Of a stretch of DNA of 64,000 bases, positions 21,940 through 33,628 are shown in pieces (within the stretch, counting starts at the first letter, position 1; each line of letters opens with the position of its first letter). The notes under the pieces were generated by a model. The model was not told the DNA's origin and made no database searches. It was given only the letters and a program-made list of their open reading frames with translations. The DNA lies in assembly GCF_029962835.1 (NCBI RefSeq), contig NC_080578.1:105007759-105071758 (forward strand). The letters run 5' to 3'. The DNA is from Magnolia sinica (lineage: Eukaryota > Streptophyta > Magnoliopsida > Magnoliales > Magnoliaceae). Both the position numbers and the translations under genes were made by a program.

Positions 21940-22899
21940 TACAAATTAGCATGGGCGCCGATATTCAATGTCCACAATACCCTAAAATGAGCTATCAAAA
22001 TGGATGGACGGTGTGAGTTTAAGGCACATACATCACGGTGGTCCCAAGGATCCAATGACATCGGATCCACTCAAATGCGGTCCCATATAAGGTTAGTTTT
22101 TTGTATTATTATTTATTTATTTATTTTAACCACAATGGTTTAAGCATGAAGGAACTAAGGTTTTAGTCTCCCCTTATAAACTTTAGTCTTTTTTTATAAA
22201 AAAGCTCTCAGGACACTTTTTGCTCTTTTATATGATAAAAATATTATTCTACTAGTTGCTTCCTCCTATGACAATGTCTTACCTCTTAAGATGAAATGAC
22301 TTTTCGCTGAGGGAATTATGGATTCCACTAAACTATGAATGAGCTCACTCAATCAATTTGATCGGTTCATTTTAATTGAATAATTGTGAATCAGGAAAAA
22401 GTGTTTTTCAATTTAGGCTCTTTATGGCTGATAATGTCATTAACCCTCTTCATTAATTTTGAACTATTCCCTCTGATGTGGTCTATTTGTAATGAATTTT
22501 GTTTTCAAACTTTGAACGATTATATGAAATTAAAATCCCTTTCATGTGAGATTGGTTGGATTTACTTCACGACAAGCTAATGAGTCCCACGTAAGATCTC
22601 ATATGGATTCTTATATTGGGTCCCTGCTGCATAAAGGTCATTTAACATTTTTCTTTTTTCTTTTTTTTCTCTCATGGGAAGGGATCACGACAAATCGAAA
22701 CCTCTATGGGAGTTGGTAGTTGTATGAAGATCTACCACTCTCTGTTGACCACAACAATCTCCAATGAAGCTTAGAATTTTTCTAATGCATGAATGTTGCG
22801 ATAGAAGAATAGTGTGATGAATGAATGGTGTATAGTAGATCGTCGATATTCACTGTGGATTGACGATCCACGGTGAATATCAGTAATCTATAGTGAATT
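21940..22899. other. Intergenic, repeat-derived
   Basis: At 21940-22090 a MITE-like end (ccctaaaatgagctatcaaaatggatggacggtg, cacatacatcacggtgg) is present. The rest is AT-rich without gene features. The segment at 22560-22700 (ttacttcacgacaagctaatg...) recurs in inverted form near 23590-23620 (cattagcttgtcgtgaagtaaat), suggesting a larger inverted-repeat element spanning roughly 22300-23850 with the minisatellite in its centre. Confidence 0.4.
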
Positions 22900-23215
22900 T
22901 CAACGATCTACCATACAACATTCATTTATTACACCGTTCTTATATCTTAACATTCTTCTATTACAAAAATGTATCCATTGCAACATTCATTTATTATAAC
23001 AATCATCTATTATAACATTCATCTATTCTAATATTTATTGTATTCATCCACTATAACATTCTTTCATCATAAAATTCATCCATTACAACATTCATTCATT
23101 ACAATAGTCATCCATTATAACATTCATTTATTCCAATATTCATTAGATTCATCCACTATAACATTCTTTCTTCACAAAATTCATCCATTACAACATTCTT
23201 CCACACTATTATCTC
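22900..23215. repeat. AT-rich minisatellite (ATTCATCCATTATAAC-like units)
   Basis: An irregular tandem run of units built from 'attcat(c/t)cattataacattc', about 16-45 bp each, with several near-identical repeats of tccactataacattctttc. It encodes nothing recognisable. It sits between inverted arms at about 22.3-22.7 kb and 23.5-23.85 kb. Confidence 0.7.
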
Positions 23216-24742
23216 TTTCACAAATTTTCACCATTCATACCTAACTATTAAAAAAAAAAAAAAAAAACTAAAAAGAAATCACCACGCATTCCTCCCTTTT
23301 ACAAACCTCAAGCATTGATACTCACCAATAAAAATAAATACAACATACAAAAGAACCTACCTTTAGTCGTTATAAATTATACATCGAAGAACTTAAAAAA
23401 ACCTTAATTTTCAGCACAGAGAATGTACTAAGTTTCATTAAAGTTTTAATTGAGCTTCGTCAGATATTGACAGATCTTCGACTCTTAGCGTGGTCCCCTC
23501 TCATGAAAAAAGCAAAGAAGAAAAATGCCAAATAACTTTCCTTCGGCAAGGCCCACCATAAGAACTCATCTAGGATCTTATGCGGGGCCCATTAGCTTGT
23601 CGTGAAGTAAATCCAAACCGTCCATATAAAAAGAGTTTTAATTTCGTGTCATCAACTAAAGTCTGAGAACAGAACTTATCATAGATGAACCGCAACCGAG
23701 GAAATAGCTTAAAATTAATGAAGAACTTTAATGCCATTGTTAATCACAAAATGCTTCTCATTGAAAATTGAAAAACACATTTTCATGGTTAACAACCATG
23801 TGATTAAAATGAACGAATCAGATCAACCAATAAGTGAGTTTACGTATTCTTTAGTGAAGCCCACAATCCCCTCTTCGAAAAGATCTTTTAACTTTTGAGA
23901 GAAGCTACCGCTGAATGAGAGAGCAATAGGCAAGAGTACAATTTTCTCATGTAAAAACTAAAAAGTGCATTTAAGGCCATAAAACTAAGTGTTAAAGAAA
24001 AGTAGTCAAACTCCTGCTTCTATTATACTACAGGGCCGTTGTAGTAAAAAAAAAAAAAAAAAAAAGAACCTTACACTTAGGTGCGACTTAGGTGTACTCC
24101 TGGCCTCATTCAACATAGTGTGCCCTTACTCATATGACCTACCTTCATGTATGTATTGTATGTCTATTCCATCCATTCATTTTTTCAGCGCATTTTAGAA
24201 CATTAACCCAAGAATGTAGCATTACAAGTCTAAGATGAACCACACCACATGAAACAATGCTGATTGACCATTAGAAACTTTTTGTTGGCTACAAAAGTTA
24301 TAGATCAATCTAATATTTGTTTTTTCCCTTCATTCATGCCCATGAGATCTTATGGACAGGTTAGATGGAAAATAAAAATAATGATAGGTATTGAGGTAGG
24401 CTATAAGAAGTTTTTAATAGGGCTTCAATCTTATGGTGTGGTCCACCTGATATTTGGATTTACTTCATATTTTGGTCTCATGCCATGAAATAAAATACAA
24501 ACATCAAGGTCGGCCCCACTGTCAGCGTCGCACCTAATCCACTGACCTTCTTAGTAAAGGCCACTATTTTCCACGGTTGTAATGTCCGACAAAAGTCGGG
24601 GGAATGATAGCACCATACTACAAGTTTCCTGCGCACCATCATGTGTTATCATTCCTTCTTTCTCGCATATCAATATTATTGAGATAAGGCTTCAAAAGCA
24701 TGCTTAAAAGTTATTGGTCCTTGCTCTTGCGGTGGTAAACTC

Positions 24743-25296
24743 GGACGCGGATTAGATAATGAGAGATTGAGTAGCGAGACTCGCTATGAAAGTGACGTCA
24801 CCAACTTCTGTGGGCCCTACTATGATGTATGTTTTATATCCACACTGTCCATACATTTGGAGAGATCATATTAGGACATTATTGAAAGAATGAGTCAGAT
24901 CCAAAGCTAGAGTGGACCCCCACCACAAAAATTAGTGGGGAGAGTGACGCCCACCATTAAAAAGTTCTAATGGCCACGAAAGTTTTCGATCAAGCTGATA
25001 TCTGTGTTTTCCCCTCTTTCATGTCTGAGTTAACACATGAACAGGTTGGATCTCAAATAAACATCATGGTGGATCTTAGGAAGGTTTCAACGGTGGGCAT
25101 CACTCTCTCCACTGTTTTCTGTGGTGGGGTCCACTCCAGCCTTGGATCTGACTCTTTCTTTGTATCATACCCTAAAATGATCTCTCAAAATATATGAAAG
25201 GTGTTGATATAAAACATACATCATGGCGGGGCCCACCTAACTTGGTGACGTCACTCCAGTCGCCGGTCTCGCTACTCACCTTGTCAGTCCGCGTCC
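24743..25296. mobile_element. TIR element (Mutator-like MITE) with GTGACGTCAC arms, copy a
   Basis: The left end GGACGCGGATTAG and right end (inverse GGACGCGGACTG) form the outermost repeat. Further in, both arms carry GAGTAGCGAGAC and GTGACGTCACCAA (24792-24801 and 25245-25254), then the common GTGGGCCC wording. About 554 bp, foldback structure, no coding sequence. The flanking 9-mers GGTAAACTC and GGTGCGCAT match poorly (4 of 9), so the Mutator assignment rests on the family resemblance to other copies. Confidence 0.6.
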
Positions 25297-25838
25297 GGTG
25301 CGCATGGTATTATATATGCGATTAGGTGGGATGGAATTGCATTTGGGATTGGAATTAGATTAGATGGAATTACATTGGGTCCGTGCCAATTCCACTTAAT
25401 GTTAGCAAGTTGTGTAAGTCACACATGATGTGTGGGCTATATCCACACCTTCCACCCATTTTTTGAGATCATTTTAGAGTATGGCCAAAAAATTAGGTAT
25501 ATTAAAAGCTCAAGTGGACCCCACCATAGAAAGCAGCAGTGATTGAATATCTACCATTGAAAGATTCTTTGGGGCCACATAAGTTTCGGATCTGCCTAAT
25601 TTTTAAGCCCATCCCATAAAATGAGATTACAAAACAGATGAACGGTTTAGATACAACACGTGTTATTCTCAATAGTTTCAAATGATTGTGGGTATATCCA
25701 TTCAATGTACCACCATATCACAAACATAACATGGAATTAAGCTTATCCTATGGTAATAGCTGCCATGCATAGTAATAATTACGTTTTTTTAATCCCATCC
25801 CACCTGATACTTCCCAATACCATGCGCCAAACACCCCC
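25297..25838. mobile_element. Tourist-like MITE abutting the previous element
   Basis: The right end (CCATGCGCCAAACACCCCC, followed by TTA) pairs with the left GCGCATGGTATT and GATTAGGTGGGATGG. The left outermost bases are missing, apparently where it meets the GGACGCGG element. The internal sequence is shared with 28120-28703, so the two are members of one family. Confidence 0.5.
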
Positions 25839-25849
25839 TTAGGAGTTTC

Positions 25850-27515
25850 AACACCTGACAGGTGGTGAAATCCTGCAACAGCATCAGTGTTTGCCGGTGT
25901 GCGTGCATGTGTTTAATGCTTGAAAGTGATTTAACCAGTACTTGACCACATTAGATTAATGCTTGAAAGTGATTTAACCAGATCACATCACATGCAACTA
26001 GACCAATCAAACCTCAGCATATCAGGTCTTACCATGTTGGGTGAGGCCCAGACCTCACCGAATCCACCCCCCAATGGTTCATGCAGGTAAAGACTCCCAT
26101 GTAGAAAATCCTAAACCTTAGGTGGCTGGCTAATAAACCGTTAGCAGAAGGGCTTTGGGACAGGGCCTCTGTTCATTAGACAATAGGGCCTACTTATACA
26201 AAACATTGTTTTTAAGTGTTGGAGATTTGGATTTTACCAGTCCTAGTCAACCCAACTCAGTCAGATCCAATCATGCTCCTGAGTCACTCCAACTCAGACA
26301 GTTATGTAGTATAATAAAAGAAAGATATCTACTTGTCCAATTTCAACAAACTAGTGTCTTAAATTCAGAGATTTGTATTGTTCAACTAATTAAAATAATA
26401 ATAATAATATGGGCCATAACATATAAATCAAATGGTTAAAGTTTTTCTAGCCATGCATTTGATTTGATGTGTTGTGGCCCACCATAGGTGTGAAAATGTC
26501 TAAATTTTAGGCCAAAAGATATAAACAATGCAACTCACCTAATGGAAAACTCAAATGGCAACCATGTAAATATGCAAAGGGGCCTGTTTGGTTTCCTATT
26601 ACAATGGTAAATGGCTGTAAACAAGTAATTATTATTTATTCTTGTAATTGTGAGGTGATATCACTTATATTAGCAATAATAATTTTGCTACATTATTTAT
26701 TTCACCCAAAAATCATTGCAAGAATGATGGTTTGGCCTATTTAATTTTCTAATTTCATATGAAATGCAAAGTAAATGAGCCCTAATTATTTCCATTTTCA
26801 AGTGTTTGTTTAAACATAAATTGCAACTCTTCTACCGGGGCATTGGAGTATTTCTCTTCTTGTGGAAGATGGAGGCCAATTGTATACTGACTCCAATCAC
26901 AAGGGTCCTCTGCAGGCCCCACAATGAATTATTTATTTTTTCACTCCGTTCATCCATTTTGGATAATTATTTTAGCCAAAAAGAAGCAGATCGAAAGCTT
27001 ATGTGGACTACACAAGAAAATAATGGTGATTAAACACTAGTGGCTAAAACTTCCTAGGATTTAATATAATGTTTATTTGTCATATAACTGGTAAATTACA
27101 CCACACAGATTTGGATGAATGATGAAAAATATAAATATTACCTTGATCCAAAACTTTCCATGGCTCCTAAAAAGTTTTTAATGATAAAAGTTCAATCAAT
27201 ATTGCTTCTTGTAGTGTAGTTCACCCGAAACTTGGATAAGCTTAGTTTTTAAGCACGTAATCTAAAATGAGCTGACAAAATGAATGAATAACAAAGATAA
27301 AACACATACATCATGGTTGCTCGCCACTGCAATGTTAGTATGCAACCCGCATTCAGAGTGAATAGATGATTTGGTGGGCCTAGTGTATCGAAACCTCATC
27401 ATGTACATGGTTACATAATACTCTTTGATATTCATATAATCTATCTACACTGTCTATTAGATTCAGCCCACTCTTCTTCAGTTGACCTTGTCAGACAACC
27501 ATTTACTTTAAAAGC
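25850..27515. other. Intergenic, repeat-derived
   Basis: A 26-bp segment beginning TTAATGCTTGAAAGTG occurs twice with a 43-bp spacing (25913 and 25956). An element-like stretch from GGGGCCTGTTTGGTTTCC (26580) to about 26780 may be another MITE. Segment 26870-27330 carries the common MITE wording in both orientations. No gene recognised. Confidence 0.35.
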
Positions 27516-27900
27516 TTAAGTGCCTGTTTGGGAGCGTGAATTTGTAACCCCCTGAATTCGAAACCCCTAGGATTAGAAATCAACTGGATTTGCAATCCTC
27601 TTATTGTGTTTGGCACCCTGGAGTGTGAATCAACTTTAATCGAAAAATACTAATCCCTAGTATAGTTACATGGATTTGAATTTAATTACCAAATCAACTT
27701 TAACATCTCTTATTAGTGATATATGTAATTTTTGATACAATGGTTGTGATAAGCTCGCTGAAATATATGCCTTGCCCGAAAATAATGAAATTCTAAGTCT
27801 CGGATGGGCCACAAGCACAAGATCATTTTTTAGTGACTAACCAACGATTTTTAATCGTTGATTTACATGGATAATGTTTGGACGGTGCTAGACAATGGAT
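27516..27900. mobile_element. Truncated copy of the 17125-17745 Tourist-like MITE
   Basis: It starts GTGCCTGTTTGGGAGCGTGAATTT and follows the same internal order as 17125-17530 (caatcctcttattgtgtttggcaccc, agcacaagatcat, gatttttaatcgttgattta). The right half is replaced by a different repeat from about 27900. Confidence 0.55.
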
Positions 27901-28119
27901 TGGCATGATTTTTAGGCCCATCACCCACCATGGAAGGTTCATATTATTTACGGGGTGGATGTCCGACATTAATCATATCGGGATCCACAGAGGTTGACCT
28001 CATGTGTGTCGTACATCTACTGTGTGCTTTCGGTGGGTCCTCTCTTCGTAATGGGATGTCCCAAAAATCAGCCATATTCGAAACTTAGGGGGGTCACACC
28101 ATCTGAAATAATGCCTAAG

Positions 28120-28703
28120 GGCATGTGAGCAGTGGGATTAGAAGGGATTAGGTGGGATGGAATTGCATCTGGTCGTGTGCCAATTCCACTCCATGTTTGA
28201 GAAGAGTGGAAAAGCTTGGAATGAGATTAGATGGAATTGCATTGGGTCCCATGCCAATTTCACTCAATGTTAGCAAGTTGTGTAGGTCCCACCCTGATGT
28301 GTGGGCTATATCCACACCGTCCACTCATTTTTCGAGATTATTTTAGAGCATGGGCCAAAAAAATCAGGTAAATCTAAAGCCCAAGTGGACCCCACCTTAA
28401 AAAGCTATGAGGATTGAATACTTACCGTTGAAAACTTTTTTGGGCCACATAAGTTTTGGATCTGCCTCATTTTTAGGCCCATGCCATAAAATGAGGTTAC
28501 AAGGTTTAGATATAACACATATGTGTTATTCTCGGTAATTTCAAATGATGTTGGGTATATCCATTCAATGTACCACCATATCACCGGCAAAGCATGGAAT
28601 TAGTCTTATCCCATGGCAACAGGGGACAATCCCTGCCATGGGTAATAATTTTGTTTTTTGAATCCCACCGAATCCCTTCTAATCCCACCGCCCAAACATG
28701 CCC
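28120..28703. mobile_element. Tourist-like MITE
   Basis: The left end GGGCATGTGAGCAGTGGGATTAGAAGGGATT pairs closely with the inverse of the right end (AATCCCTTCTAATCCCACCGCCCAAACATGCCC). Flanks are TAA and TGA, a possible 3-bp duplication with one change. The interior has the common GTGGGCTATATCCACACCGTCCA wording and a duplicated 'gtgggatggaattgcat' segment. 584 bp. Confidence 0.65.
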
Positions 28704-28719
28704 TGAGCTTTCAGAGCGC

Positions 28720-29528
28720 TGTGTATCCATGCATATTTAAGAGACTTTATTACTCCAATAAACCTAGCTACTGACCGACTCGATGTGAGGTTCCGTGGTG
28801 CCATATGTGTTTTATCCACACTATCCATCTATTTTGACATATCATTTAGGGCATGATTTTAAAAAAGAGGAGATGGAAGACTGAAGTAGAACACACCACA
28901 TGAAGCAGTGGGATACCGTTGAAAAATTTCTATAGCCCACCGCGATATTTATTTTCCTCCTAACCTCTTCATAAAATCACATAGCTCTTCATGTAGGGAA
29001 ATCATAAATATCGGTGGCCTTCAGGGAGTTTTGCGGATAAGCTTTAGATCCACGTGGTATGGTACACTTAACCTTTGATATGCCGCTCGTGCCCTAAAAT
29101 GATATTTTGATCTTTCAAAGCATCTTTCAAAGTTGATGGACGGTGCGGAGTAGTGCGCCCGTTATAAACATCCTTCACTGGGATTATATTCTTTGAAGCG
29201 AATCTGTCCATCCATTTTCCCATGGAACTAACTGTACGGTCTGGATCATCCGATCAATATGATGTTTTCAACGCAGCCTGTGAAGAGCAGAGCGAACCTG
29301 ATGGACGGCCCCTGTTGATTCTGTAGACGACAACGAGTTCAAATGCAAGTACAATCCATCAAAGATAACGAGGAGATTCGTAATTTCCATTTTAAATCGG
29401 GAAGAATCTGATCGGCACGAGGTTTGAGGGCGGATCCTCGGACTCCCCAAAGATTGGGAAACCCAAGTTCCAAATAAATCCTTTGATGTGACGTGCCCAA
29501 ACTGTATTCGTTGATTTCTATGAAAATT
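28720..29528. other. Intergenic, MITE-derived
   Basis: From 28780 to 29190 the common palindromic wording appears twice in opposite orientation (ccatctattttgacatatcatttagg, ccctaaaatgatattttgatc). The rest has no recognised content. The 122-codon minus-strand open frame at 29268-29636 overlaps the next element and has no protein features. Confidence 0.35.
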
Positions 29529-29537
29529 CAGCCACAC

Positions 29538-29929
29538 GGACGCGGATTGCGTCCTACCCCCACCCGTCTCTAGCACCGAACGGGCAGTTCTGTGGGTGGG
29601 TCCACCGTGATGTATCTGTTTATCCGAGCCGTCCATCTCTTTTCTAAGATAATTTTAAGGCATGAAAAAATAAATTACGCAGATCCAACGCTCAAGTGCA
29701 CCACACCATGGTTGCATTAAATGCTCAATGCTTTAAATGCCAGTTGCATTAAATGCGAGAGTCATCTTTTGTGTGGTCCATTTTAGCGTTGGATATGCCT
29801 CATTTTTATACAAATGCCTTAAAATGATCTGAGAAAAGTGATGAACGGCTTAGATAAACGGATAAATCACGGTGGGCCCACCCATAGAACTGCTCGTTCG
29901 GGGCTATAGACGGGCGGGGGTAGGCGTCC
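29538..29929. mobile_element. Mutator-like MITE with target-site duplication
   Basis: It starts GGACGCGGATTGCGTCCTACCCCC and ends GGGGGTAGGCGTCC. The arms continue as CACCCGTCTCTAGCACCGAACGGGCAG and its inverse. The direct repeat CAGCCACACGG at 29529-29539 and 29929-29939 overlaps the element ends and supplies an 8-10 bp target duplication. 9-bp duplications are the mark of Mutator-like elements. The centre is itself palindromic around 'gcattaaatgc'. Non-coding. Confidence 0.75.
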
Positions 29930-30137
29930 AGCCACACGGCCACTTGCAACCGTCTCCTCGCACACTTTACGGCAGGCACATGTGCAGCCCATGTAGTGAA
30001 ATATCTGAGCCGTTCATTACGTGGGCCGCATCCTGAGGTTAAACTGGTGCAAAACTCCTCCCAATATTCCGATCAGGTGGGCCAAAAATGTAACCTGGGC
30101 TGTTGGATCCTAGTAAAGTGATTAGAATAATCCAATT

Positions 30138-30616
30138 GGCTATGTGGGGCCCAAAGTGATGTAAGTGTTTTATCCACTCCGTTCATCGTTTTTATCAAAT
30201 CATTTTAATATATGAATTAGAAAATGAGGCTGGAAAGCAGCTCCACTGGACTACACCAAAGGAAGCTGTAGTGATAATGACACCAACTGTTGAAACCTTT
30301 CTAAGGGCCACCGTGATGTTTTTTTACCATCCAACCTATTAATAAGGTCATGTAGACGTGGATGAAGGGAAAAAACAAATTTTAACTTGATCCGAAATTT
30401 CTCCGGCTCCCAAGAAGTTTTTAATGGTAGAAATTAAATCCCCACTTTGTGGTCCATTTAATCCCTTTGCCCGCTCAGGTTTTTATTTTCATAATTTAAA
30501 ATGATCTTAGAAAAACGATTAACGGTATGAATAAAACACTCACATCACATTAGGCCTCACATAACCCTGCTTGAACGGATTACCGTCCGGGCGGGGGTAC
30601 GACGCAATCCGCGTCC
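30138..30616. mobile_element. Mutator-like MITE with perfect 9-bp target duplication
   Basis: It is bounded by AATCCAATT at 30129-30137 and again at 30617-30625, an exact 9-bp duplication. The right end GACGCAATCCGCGTCC matches the GGACGCGGATTGCGTC start of the neighbouring element at 29538. The left end (GGCTATGTGGGGCCC) has lost the outer GGACGCGG portion, so this copy has unequal arms. 479 bp, non-coding. Confidence 0.78.
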
Positions 30617-30689
30617 AATCCAATTAAAGTGATTTGAGAGCCATTGACAATTAAAGATGGGCCCCACATGATGGATTGCCAAATCAATG

Positions 30690-31745
30690 CTAGGGATGGG
30701 CAACCATAGGCGGGTCACACATGATAGTCATCCCATGTTAATGTTTAAGCCAAACATTACTCTATTTAATATAGACCGTCCATTTTTTAAAAAAATTTTC
30801 AAACCACTAATAAGATGGCTACAATCACTCAAAGTGATAAGACAGTTAGGAGCATCCAATCAAAGTAATAGGACATCAAGGGTCAGACGGCCCCCGAGAT
30901 GGACATTTTATATCAATGATAAGACATGCTAGCATAATCCATATGGATAATCCATTTCCATAGGTATTGAGCTGATGGTTAGGATCATTTTGTGAAATTG
31001 ATTTGAGAGGGTGGACCATCAAGGTGGGCCCCACACTATGGGTGGTACATTTCAATAATGTACCTTTTCTAGTGTAATGGATATGTATGATCCATTTCCA
31101 TTATAACCATCGATCAAATGGTTAGGATGATCTAATCATATATAGTGATTTAATACCAGTGGGCCATCCCAATCCACAAAATAAATGGTTACACGTTTTC
31201 GATTTTTATCATTATCAAGCATCCATTTCCATAGTCATTGATTGTGTGGTTTAGATCATCTTAAAGGGATGGGCTATCAAGGTAGGCACATGATAGAAGG
31301 TCCATATCACTAATAAGACATTTTCTAATATAATTAATACGAATCATTCATTTGATGGTTAGAATTCAATTCAAATGTTCTGAGAGGGATGGGCCTTTAA
31401 GGATCGGTCCTAACCATCTTTCCAAGACACTGGATGGTCCCTATCAATAACTGGACCTTTCTAGTATTACGAATATTTATCATCCATTTCCCTAGCCTTT
31501 GATCAAATACTTAAGACCATCTCATCAAAGTAATTTGACAAGGATGGGCCATCAAAGGTGGGCCCCACATGACATGAATGGTTGAATCTTTTATTATATG
31601 ATCAATATGGATTATACATTTCTACTGCCATTGTTCCAATGGTTAAAATCATCCTATATATCAAAGTAATTTAAAAGGGATGGACCATCAAGGGTTAGCT
31701 CCACACTGTATATGATACATATTAATGGACCTTTAATATGGAAGG
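30690..31745. repeat. Tandem array, unit about 131-140 bp, diverged copies
   Basis: Five to seven diverged units. Each passes through the same order of words: gatgggccatcaaggtgggccccacatgatgg, then cctttctagtataat, then tccatttccatagccattgatcaaatggttaggatcatc, then aaagtgatttgagagg. The word tccatttcc falls at about 30951, 31091, 31222, 31483 and, degenerate, at 31346 and 31614. The same family forms the array at 55140-56235. Confidence 0.8.
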
Positions 31746-33540
31746 CCCACCATGTTGTTTGTATGGAATCTAGGCCGTTCCAACCCTTCATCTGGCCTGG
31801 ATGAAAGGACAGCCAAACAATCATATATCTTTTGCAATTAAGGTGGGCCACTGAACATATCAACGGCAGGCACCCCTCTCATTCTGCTCCCTCTTTTGTA
31901 CGGATTGGATGCATGCATACATCAAGTGGGCCCCACATATGTATTGGTACCACTGAAGCTCGCCTAAAAAGAATTTGAAAGCTGACTCAAATTCAAAGAC
32001 TAAAATAACCCACGTATCCTATTGCAATACGTATTATACCAAACCCTCCTCGATCGGTACGCTTGTAGTGTATGGAAACCTTCCCAAGCAACTTGTTGCA
32101 TTTGAACTATTGTCACACAAATCACCAATCTGGACCGTCCATTAAACTCCATCCCACTTTTCTTTCACTGTTGTACAAAGATCAGTTCAATTGGAAGGCC
32201 CTAAACATCCGCAACTGAAACTGTCTTCTATGAATTATCTCGTCCAGCCAATTTTTTACTCTACGGATTGGAAGGTTTGGATCATCTTATTAGAATAATA
32301 TTTCAAGGCAACCTATGAATAGTGGGCGACGCCAAACGGATGATCCAGATTGGTAACATTCACTCTACATTTGTCTAAATGCAACTAGGTGTTTGGAAAG
32401 ATTTCCATACATTAATATTTAAAAATAAAAAATAAAAAATTCCCGTATAAAAAACCTGGATTGAATTCCTAATAGATCCCAAATTCACCAAACGATTCCT
32501 TCCCGTATAAAAAACCTGGATTGAATGCCCACCGTTGAAACTTTCGTCGGCCCACCAAATTTATGGATCAGTATAATTAATTATTTATTTATTTATTTAT
32601 TATTTTTTAAAATAATCTCAGTGGGAATAGCCTTATAAACGGTTTAGATGGCATGAAAACATTACATTGAGCCCCACGAGGGTTTCAACATTGGCCGTTT
32701 TGATTCCCACTGTTTCCTTTGGTACGGCCAACTTGTGTTTTGGATCTGACTCATTTTTTTTATCATATCCTGACGTCAGCTCGTGAAACTGATGGACGGT
32801 GTGGATTTCTCACAGAGATAACGGTGAGCCCCACATAGTTTCCGTCACTTTCATGGCCATAGATCACATGGACATCATTAGGTAATATGATTTAATTAAT
32901 CAAAGGCCTAGATCCGTTTTGTAATCAACGGCCACAGATCAAACGGACCTGATTTGCAGTTAACCCTACTACGTTTCCCGTGGAAAGATGCATTACGTTT
33001 CTTCTCTCTCCACACTATTCTATCAAAACAACGTTTTTTTTATTTAAAAAAATAATAATAATTCAAATGGATGTTTAAAATAATATATAATTATCTCCAA
33101 TCCAATCCAATTAATGTGTCCCAATGCATACAACACATGAAAAAAAATATATATATCAATTTCAATCAAACCGTCCAAATCGCTGGCCCACACTAAAATA
33201 AGTTACAACTCAAAAATCACAATCAATGGACGATAATAATCGGCTGATTTATTGAAATATAATTGACCAATGGAATAAAGCATAATACATAATCTTGATT
33301 TAGCAAAGAAGTGCCCATCAATCAAAGATCTAAACCATTTAAACTAATTATCCAGTGGGTCTTGTTGTTTTGAACGGCTCGGATTTAGTTAAAGTATGAT
33401 GTAAAATGGCTGACTGTATGCCTGTATTCAATGTAATCACAATGAGTTCAAAAAATTAAAAAAAAAATTCAAAAATCTAAAGATAGGAACGTATATGATT
33501 TTGAAATATCCAAAATACCATTCTATCTATCTATCCATTC
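31746..33540. other. Intergenic and beta-galactosidase upstream region
   Basis: A 26-bp segment starting TCCCGTATAAAAAACC occurs twice, at 32441-32466 and 32501-32526, exactly 60 bp apart. From 32530 to 32850 the MITE wording recurs (caccgttgaaactttcgtcgg, gagccccacgagg). The last 500 bp are very AT-rich. No gene is evident before the beta-galactosidase. Confidence 0.4.
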
Positions 33541-33562
33541 CTCCATTCTTACTAACAGATTT

Positions 33563-33571
33563 CTATAAATA
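33563..33571 (+). promoter_or_regulatory. TATA box of the beta-galactosidase gene
   Basis: CTATAAATA lies 58 bp upstream of the ATG at 33629, leaving room for a short pyrimidine-rich leader (ttctctcttctattcacaatc). Spacing and match to the plant TATA consensus are good. Confidence 0.7.
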
Positions 33572-33628
33572 CAACCAGTTTCATAGCTTTTCTCTCTTCT
33601 ATTCACAATCTTCACCCTGACCTGAGAG

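Noticed and set aside
30690-31745. CRISPR-like or rRNA spacer array
   Set aside because: The units are whole-length tandem repeats without unique spacers, in a plant nuclear setting; no rRNA sequence is present.
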